DNA of 10,825 bases, taken from an uncultured Pseudomonadota bacterium (GTDB taxonomy: Bacteria; Myxococcota_A; UBA9042; CAIXZC01). Location of the stretch: NCBI GenBank assembly GCA_937876385.1, contig CALFHQ010000135.1, positions 1 to 10,825 on the forward strand, in the 5' to 3' direction. The notes under the pieces were generated by a model, which saw nothing but the letters and a program-made list of their open reading frames with translations, was not told where the DNA came from and made no database searches. Both the position numbers and the translations under genes were made by a program. Positions 6,953 through 10,825 of this stretch are shown here, one piece after another (the first letter of the stretch is position 1; every line of letters begins with the position of its first letter).

Positions 6953-7948
6953 CTACTTTGGGTAGCCGTCTGGATGGTTCTTTCGCCATTCCCAGGCACT
7001 CTCCACGACGTCCCGCAAAGAGGAGTGTTTCGGCTCCCACCCCAGGTGACTTCGAGCCTTGCCGTTTGAAGCAACCAGTTCGGGGGGGTCCCCCGGGCGG
7101 CGAGGGAGAAGGTCGTAGGGGATGGATTCGCCGGAGATCTCTTCCACGGCCTTGATGACGTCGAAGATGGAGGAGCCAATCCCGGTACCCAGGTTGACGA
7201 CCTCCTGGTGTCCGTCTGCGCCGGCCAACAGCTTTTCGCAGGCAGCCAGGTGCGCCGAGGCCAGATCCCGCACATGCACATAGTCTCGGATGCAGGTTCC
7301 ATCGGGGGTGGGGTAGTCGCTTCCAAACACCTTGAGTCGCCCTCTCCTGCCCAATGCAGCATCGATGACAATGGGGATCAGGTGAGTTTCCGGCTGGTGA
7401 TCTTCGCCGAGGTGTTTCCAGGCGCCGGCCGCGTTGAAGTAGCGAAGGAGATAGGAGGAAAGTCCCACCGTTTCTCCCTGCCAGCGCATGGCGGTTTCAC
7501 ACATCTGTTTGGTCTGTCCATAGGGGCTGACGGCGGGCTTTACGACCGCGGTTTCGTCCATGGGAACCAAATCCGGCTCACCGTACACGGTGCACGACGA
7601 GGAGAAGACGATGCGCTTGACTCCGGTTTCGTGCATCGCTGCCAAGAGCGCCGTGGTTCCTCCGACATTGACGTCGAAGTACTCGGGGGATTGGGGAAAG
7701 GAGTCGCCAACGTAGGCCTTGGCAGCAAAATGGAGGACCACATCCGGTTGGACCTGTTGGAGGGCCTCTTTGATCTTCAGGCGGTCTCGAATGTCCACCT
7801 CAATGAACGTTGCTGTGGCCGGCAAAGACTGAGGATGGCCAGTGCTGAGGTTGTCTGCCACGGTCACATCCCATCCGGACTCCAGAAGCAGATCTGTCGC
7901 AACGGCTCCGATATATCCTGCGCCTCCCACTACGAGTGCATGGGGCAT
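6953..7948 (-). CDS. galE: UDP-glucose 4-epimerase
   Basis: A 331-aa cytoplasmic short-chain dehydrogenase/reductase of the extended type that interconverts UDP-glucose and UDP-galactose through NAD-dependent oxidation at C4. E. coli GalE has 338 aa, so the protein is full length. The NAD-binding GGAGYIG lies at residues 8-14, with Asp32 at the end of the second strand and VDIRD at 51-55. Catalytic residues are in SSSCTVYG (116-123), with Tyr143 and Lys147 in the YxxxK motif (YGQTK). RYFNAAGA follows in the middle part. Activity on N-acetylated UDP-sugars cannot be decided from sequence. The ATG at 7948-7946 follows a very strong ribosome binding site. The cysteine-repeat gene ends 104 bp upstream on the same strand with no terminator between, so cotranscription is plausible. 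A link to surface glycan or glycoprotein synthesis is inferred. Confidence 0.97.
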   Translation of the reverse strand: MPHALVVGGAGYIGAVATDLLLESGWDVTVADNLSTGHPQSLPATATFIEVDIRDRLKIKEALQQVQPDVVLHFAAKAYVGDSFPQSPEYFDVNVGGTTALLAAMHETGVKRIVFSSSCTVYGEPDLVPMDETAVVKPAVSPYGQTKQMCETAMRWQGETVGLSSYLLRYFNAAGAWKHLGEDHQPETHLIPIVIDAALGRRGRLKVFGSDYPTPDGTCIRDYVHVRDLASAHLAACEKLLAGADGHQEVVNLGTGIGSSIFDVIKAVEEISGESIPYDLLPRRPGDPPELVASNGKARSHLGWEPKHSSLRDVVESAWEWRKNHPDGYPK

Positions 7949-8052
7949 GGTTCACCTCCTCTCCATGGTGAGACGATTCAATCACGTCAATGGATGATTG
8001 GCAAGGAGGGGCTGAATCTTAGATGAAATCAGGGAGGGGGAAAGGAAGGGAA
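7949..8052 (-). other. Short spacer between the cysteine-repeat gene and galE
   Basis: These 104 bases hold the galE ribosome binding site and, on the minus strand, a pyrimidine-rich run just after the cysteine-repeat stop (8010-8052). There is no hairpin followed by a T-run, so no intrinsic terminator is apparent. A TTGACG on the minus strand (about 7984-7989) has no good -10 partner. Read-through into galE is the simplest view. Confidence 0.5.
7952..7960 (-). promoter_or_regulatory. Strong ribosome binding site of galE
   Basis: AGGAGGTGA on the minus strand is a nine-base complement to the usual 3' end of bacterial 16S rRNA. Its GGAGG core is 6 nt before the galE ATG at 7948-7946. It supports efficient translation of galE even if transcription comes from the upstream cysteine-repeat gene. 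Confidence 0.9.
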
Positions 8053-10825
8053 TCAGTCGATGTTGCAGTCAGCAGTGACAGTGATGTCGTCAACGAGGAT
8101 TCCAATTCCGCCGGCTCCGGCACCACCCATGGTGTCAAAGCTGAACTGCACCTTGATGGTGCTGCCGGAGAAGTCCGCCAGGTCGATGCTGATGGGGGTC
8201 CAGATTCCGTAGTCGTCACCAGCCAGGTCCGTCTTGGACCATACCTGTGTTGCGATGTCACCCTCGAGAACCTCGACGGTAAACAGGTCTTCGGTATCAG
8301 ACGAGCTGATATCGCACAGGAGCCAGAAGTCCAGGTGGTGTCCCTGGTCGGCGGGGAGGGTCATCTCCGCCGAAAGGGCCGTTCCGGCGTTGGGGAAATC
8401 GGTTGGGATTTCCAGACCGGGGATGGGGCTGGCCGGGGGAGGCGTCGGGGACGGCGTCAGGCCGCCGAAGATGCCGCTGAAGTCCAGACCATACATGCAG
8501 GAGTCGCCCAGCATCCCGCCGCCGATGGGGGGGGTGCCGTAGTACAGCGAGTAAGCTGTCGAGTGGCTTCCACACTGGTCGGAGACCTGCCATCCGAGGC
8601 TGATGTCGGTGATACCGAGCATGCTGAGGAGGAGGTCGATCATCATGTCGCCGCCCAGTTCGGACATGCTGAAGGCGTTGTCGATGACAAAGCCGCCGTC
8701 GGCGCCGTCATCGAAGTTTCGTCCCCAGGTGAACTCTTCGCAGCAGCCTGCGGCTCCGGTTCCTTCGTAAACACAGAAGTTGTTTACGCAGGTATCGGTG
8801 GTGCAGACGTCATCGCCGTCGTTGCACTCTTCGTCGTTGTGGCAGCAGCCGGGGATGGCATCGAACAGGCAGGTCCCATCCGCCACAACGCAGGTTCCAG
8901 CGAGGCAGGCATCGGCGTTGGTGCACTGAGAGTCCATGGTGCAGCAGCCGTCGGCGCCGGTGTAGTCGTGGACGCACTGGTTGTTCTGGCACAGGTCCAG
9001 GGTGCAGATTTCTTCCCCGTCGCTGCACTCTTCGTTGGTTTCACAGCAGTTGGGAATTTCTTCGGTGTAGCACTGGTGCTGTCCCACGTTGCACAAAGGC
9101 AACAGGCAGATGTCATCGGTGTCGCAGTCATCGTTGGACAAGCAGCAGTTGGCCTCAAAGGTCAACTCGTAGGCGCACACGTTGTTCACGCAGGTGTCCA
9201 CGGTGCAGACATCGTCTCCATCGTTGCAGGTCGCATCGTCTTTGCAGCAATCGACAATGGGCGTGTAGTCGCAGGTGTGATTGCTCTTGCAAGTGGCGGC
9301 AACGCACGGGTCAACGGATGTACAGTCTTCATCGACCACGCAGCACCCGGGTTCGTCGGCGAGGGTGAATACGCAACCGTTGTCGACGCAAGTGTCCACA
9401 GTGCAGATCGGGAATCCGTCGTCGCAGTCATCGTCTTCGATGCAGCAGTTGGGACCGAAGTCCATGATGCAGTTTCCGTTCTGGCAGTGGGGAACCTGGC
9501 AATCGATTTCCTTCTCGTCTTCGCATTCATAATCGTAGTGGCAGCAGTCGGCCTTGGGTTCGAAGACGCAGGCGTTGTTCTCGCACTTATCGGTGGTGCA
9601 GGGATCCGAGTCATTGCACTGGCCGGCGTTGACGCAGCAGTTGGGCAACATGGTGGGTTCGGCGCAAACACCGTTGTTGCACTTGTCGACGGTGCAGGCG
9701 TTCTCGTCATCACAGTCGGAATCCAACGCACAGCAGTCTTCGACATCCCAGTAGAAGCATTGTCCCACTTCGCACTTGTCGGTGGTGCAGGAGTCTCCGT
9801 CGTTGCAATCACCGTCGACGGTGCAGCAGTTGGTGGCGCTTTCGAAGACGCACTGTCCCTGCTTGCATTTGGCTTCCTGGCACGGCTTGGTAGCCTGGGG
9901 ACAGTTGCTGGCGTCGTGGCAGCAGCCTTCTCCCATGGGAGTCCACACACACTTGTTGTTTACACATTCGTCGGTGGTGCAAGAGACGTTGTCGTTGCAC
10001 TCGGCGCCGGTTTCGCAGCAACCCGCCTGGCCGGCGTTGTACTCGTTGACGCAGACATTGTCCACGCAACTGTCCACGGTGCAATCGCTCATATCATCGC
10101 AGCCGGCGTCGCTCTCACAGCAGGTGGGGTCGACGTTTCCTTCCACGACGCAGTATCCGTCCTGGCAACTGTCCACGGTGCAGAGGTTGCCATCGTTGCA
10201 CTGGCTGTCCACCATGCACGGCTTCACGTGCTGGCTGATGCAAACGAAGTGGATGCACTGGTCAACCGTGGTGGCATCGCCATCATCGCAGTCCGAATTT
10301 TCGTCGCAACACCCCGGGGAGGGGATGCCGTTGGAGTTGAGGAACAGATCGTAGTGGCACTGGGAGCTCAAGCACGACTCCACGGTGCACTCGTTTCCGT
10401 CTTCACAGTCTCCGGTGCCGCCGCATTCACAACCGGCAATGGAGCTGTCAAACGGGTTGACGCAGCCTCCGGTTCCTTTGAGGCAGATGTCGTTGGTGCA
10501 GGGATTGAGATCGTTGCAATCCCCGTTGGCCTGGCAGCAATCCAGGAGGTCCGTGTGGATGCAAGCCCCTTCCTCACACTTGTCGGTGGTGCAGGGGTTC
10601 AAGTCGTCGCAGTGTGCATCCATGGCGCAGCAGGCAGCGTCAGGCACGTCGAATCCGCATTGGCCCGTGACCGGGTTGCACTGGTCCAGGGTGCAGGCGT
10701 TTTCGTCGTCGCAGTCCATGTCCACAGTGCAGCAGCCTTCGGCACCGGTAAGGGAAAATTCGCATTCGCCGATGGAGTTGCAGACTCCCTCAGTACACGG
10801 ATTTCCGTCGTCGCATTCAGCGTCT
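8053..10825 (-). CDS. Giant secreted cysteine-repeat protein, 5' end outside the window
   Basis: The last 923 residues of a larger extracellular or surface protein; the frame is open to the right window edge, so the start and any signal peptide are not seen. At least 21 modules of about 31-38 residues fill 8740-10825. Each follows the pattern C-D/N-D-x-x-x-C-T-x-D-x-C, then a fourth Cys and a closing CC pair, giving six cysteines and presumably three disulfides. After the last CC comes a globular domain of about 228 residues (8056-8739) with a FDDG motif, GWQVS, SLYYG and a final strand set ending ILVDDITVTADC. This is typical of jelly-roll, MAM-like domains at the ends of secreted deltaproteobacterial proteins. 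A proline-rich loop (TPSPTPPPASP) interrupts that domain near 8440. No membrane anchor or sorting signal is seen at the C-terminus. Modules of this type are common in Myxococcota-like genomes, but their role is not known; adhesion is a guess. galE lies downstream. Confidence 0.92.
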   Translation of the reverse strand, partial: DAECDDGNPCTEGVCNSIGECEFSLTGAEGCCTVDMDCDDENACTLDQCNPVTGQCGFDVPDAACCAMDAHCDDLNPCTTDKCEEGACIHTDLLDCCQANGDCNDLNPCTNDICLKGTGGCVNPFDSSIAGCECGGTGDCEDGNECTVESCLSSQCHYDLFLNSNGIPSPGCCDENSDCDDGDATTVDQCIHFVCISQHVKPCMVDSQCNDGNLCTVDSCQDGYCVVEGNVDPTCCESDAGCDDMSDCTVDSCVDNVCVNEYNAGQAGCCETGAECNDNVSCTTDECVNNKCVWTPMGEGCCHDASNCPQATKPCQEAKCKQGQCVFESATNCCTVDGDCNDGDSCTTDKCEVGQCFYWDVEDCCALDSDCDDENACTVDKCNNGVCAEPTMLPNCCVNAGQCNDSDPCTTDKCENNACVFEPKADCCHYDYECEDEKEIDCQVPHCQNGNCIMDFGPNCCIEDDDCDDGFPICTVDTCVDNGCVFTLADEPGCCVVDEDCTSVDPCVAATCKSNHTCDYTPIVDCCKDDATCNDGDDVCTVDTCVNNVCAYELTFEANCCLSNDDCDTDDICLLPLCNVGQHQCYTEEIPNCCETNEECSDGEEICTLDLCQNNQCVHDYTGADGCCTMDSQCTNADACLAGTCVVADGTCLFDAIPGCCHNDEECNDGDDVCTTDTCVNNFCVYEGTGAAGCCEEFTWGRNFDDGADGGFVIDNAFSMSELGGDMMIDLLLSMLGITDISLGWQVSDQCGSHSTAYSLYYGTPPIGGGMLGDSCMYGLDFSGIFGGLTPSPTPPPASPIPGLEIPTDFPNAGTALSAEMTLPADQGHHLDFWLLCDISSSDTEDLFTVEVLEGDIATQVWSKTDLAGDDYGIWTPISIDLADFSGSTIKVQFSFDTMGGAGAGGIGILVDDITVTADCNID
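8740..9438 (-). repeat. Two-module higher-order repeat within the cysteine array
   Basis: The last seven modules alternate between two types. Type A (starting at 9438, 9243, 9042 and 8841) has an extra residue before the second cysteine and reads like DDVCTVDTCVNN. Type B (starting at 9339, 9141 and 8940) lacks the DG and CTxD signatures and has a longer third-to-fourth cysteine loop (for example CVVADGTC). The A-to-A distances are 195, 201 and 201 bases. This part of the array evidently grew by copying pairs of modules. Confidence 0.8.
8740..10825 (-). repeat. 21 tandem six-cysteine protein modules
   Basis: Counted from the window edge to the end of the repeat region, 21 modules can be aligned on their cysteines; more must lie outside. 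Most begin with an acidic stretch such as DGDCNDGD or DSDCDDEN, continue with CTxDxC, and close with CC. Two depart from the pattern: the module at about 10216-10305 has lost two cysteines, and the one ending near 10423 has its CC split by a glutamate (CEC). The DNA of the copies has diverged clearly, so this is an old array kept by selection on the cysteine framework rather than a recent expansion. Confidence 0.88.

Noticed and set aside
9776..10354. A plus-strand open frame opposite the cysteine modules, rich in Ser, Gln and Trp
   Set aside because: Its repetitive composition is just the antisense of the Cys/Asp codons of the real repeats. Similar short frames at 9281-9532 and 9554-9754 have the same origin.
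8740..10825. CRISPR-like or DNA-level repeat array
   Set aside because: The periodicity is at the protein level with a conserved cysteine pattern. The DNA copies are diverged, and there are no constant repeats with unique spacers.

Overview
The window looks like chromosomal DNA from a G+C-rich Gram-negative bacterium. Candidates are the Myxococcota, Bradymonadota or another former deltaproteobacterial lineage. This rests on style only: a very large lipoprotein alpha-2-macroglobulin with an animal-like domain order, and a giant secreted protein made of six-cysteine modules ending in a jelly-roll-like domain. No taxonomic marker gene is present. Ribosome binding sites are strong (GGAGG cores 6-7 nt from the start), which fixes the starts of the three complete genes.

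Layout, left to right. Bases 1-160 hold a 42-bp tandem repeat cut by the window edge. Bases 161-715 have no convincing gene, but a perfect 11-bp GC-rich hairpin (673-700) lies just past the stop of the next gene. Bases 716-5620 (minus) encode a 1634-residue alpha-2-macroglobulin lipoprotein with an intact thioester motif. A 349-bp divergent intergenic region separates it from a radical SAM protein with C-terminal cysteines (5970-6950, plus). That gene runs tail to tail, 2 bp apart, into galE (6953-7948, minus). Upstream of galE, on the same strand, is the 3' part of a very large cysteine-repeat protein (8053 to beyond 10825, minus). At least 21 six-cysteine modules are visible, followed by a C-terminal globular domain.

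How they may fit together (inference). Two products are envelope or extracellular proteins: a protease trap anchored in the outer membrane and a long disulfide-stapled surface protein. GalE makes UDP-galactose-type sugars for surface glycans and could share a transcript with the cysteine-repeat gene. The radical SAM enzyme is an orphan with no recognisable substrate peptide or partner in view. No classical defence system, mobile element, CRISPR array or RNA gene was found. The most unusual content is inside the proteins: a pseudopilin-like insert and a lysine/arginine-free bait-like segment in the macroglobulin, and a two-module higher-order repeat plus a paired cysteine loss in the repeat protein.
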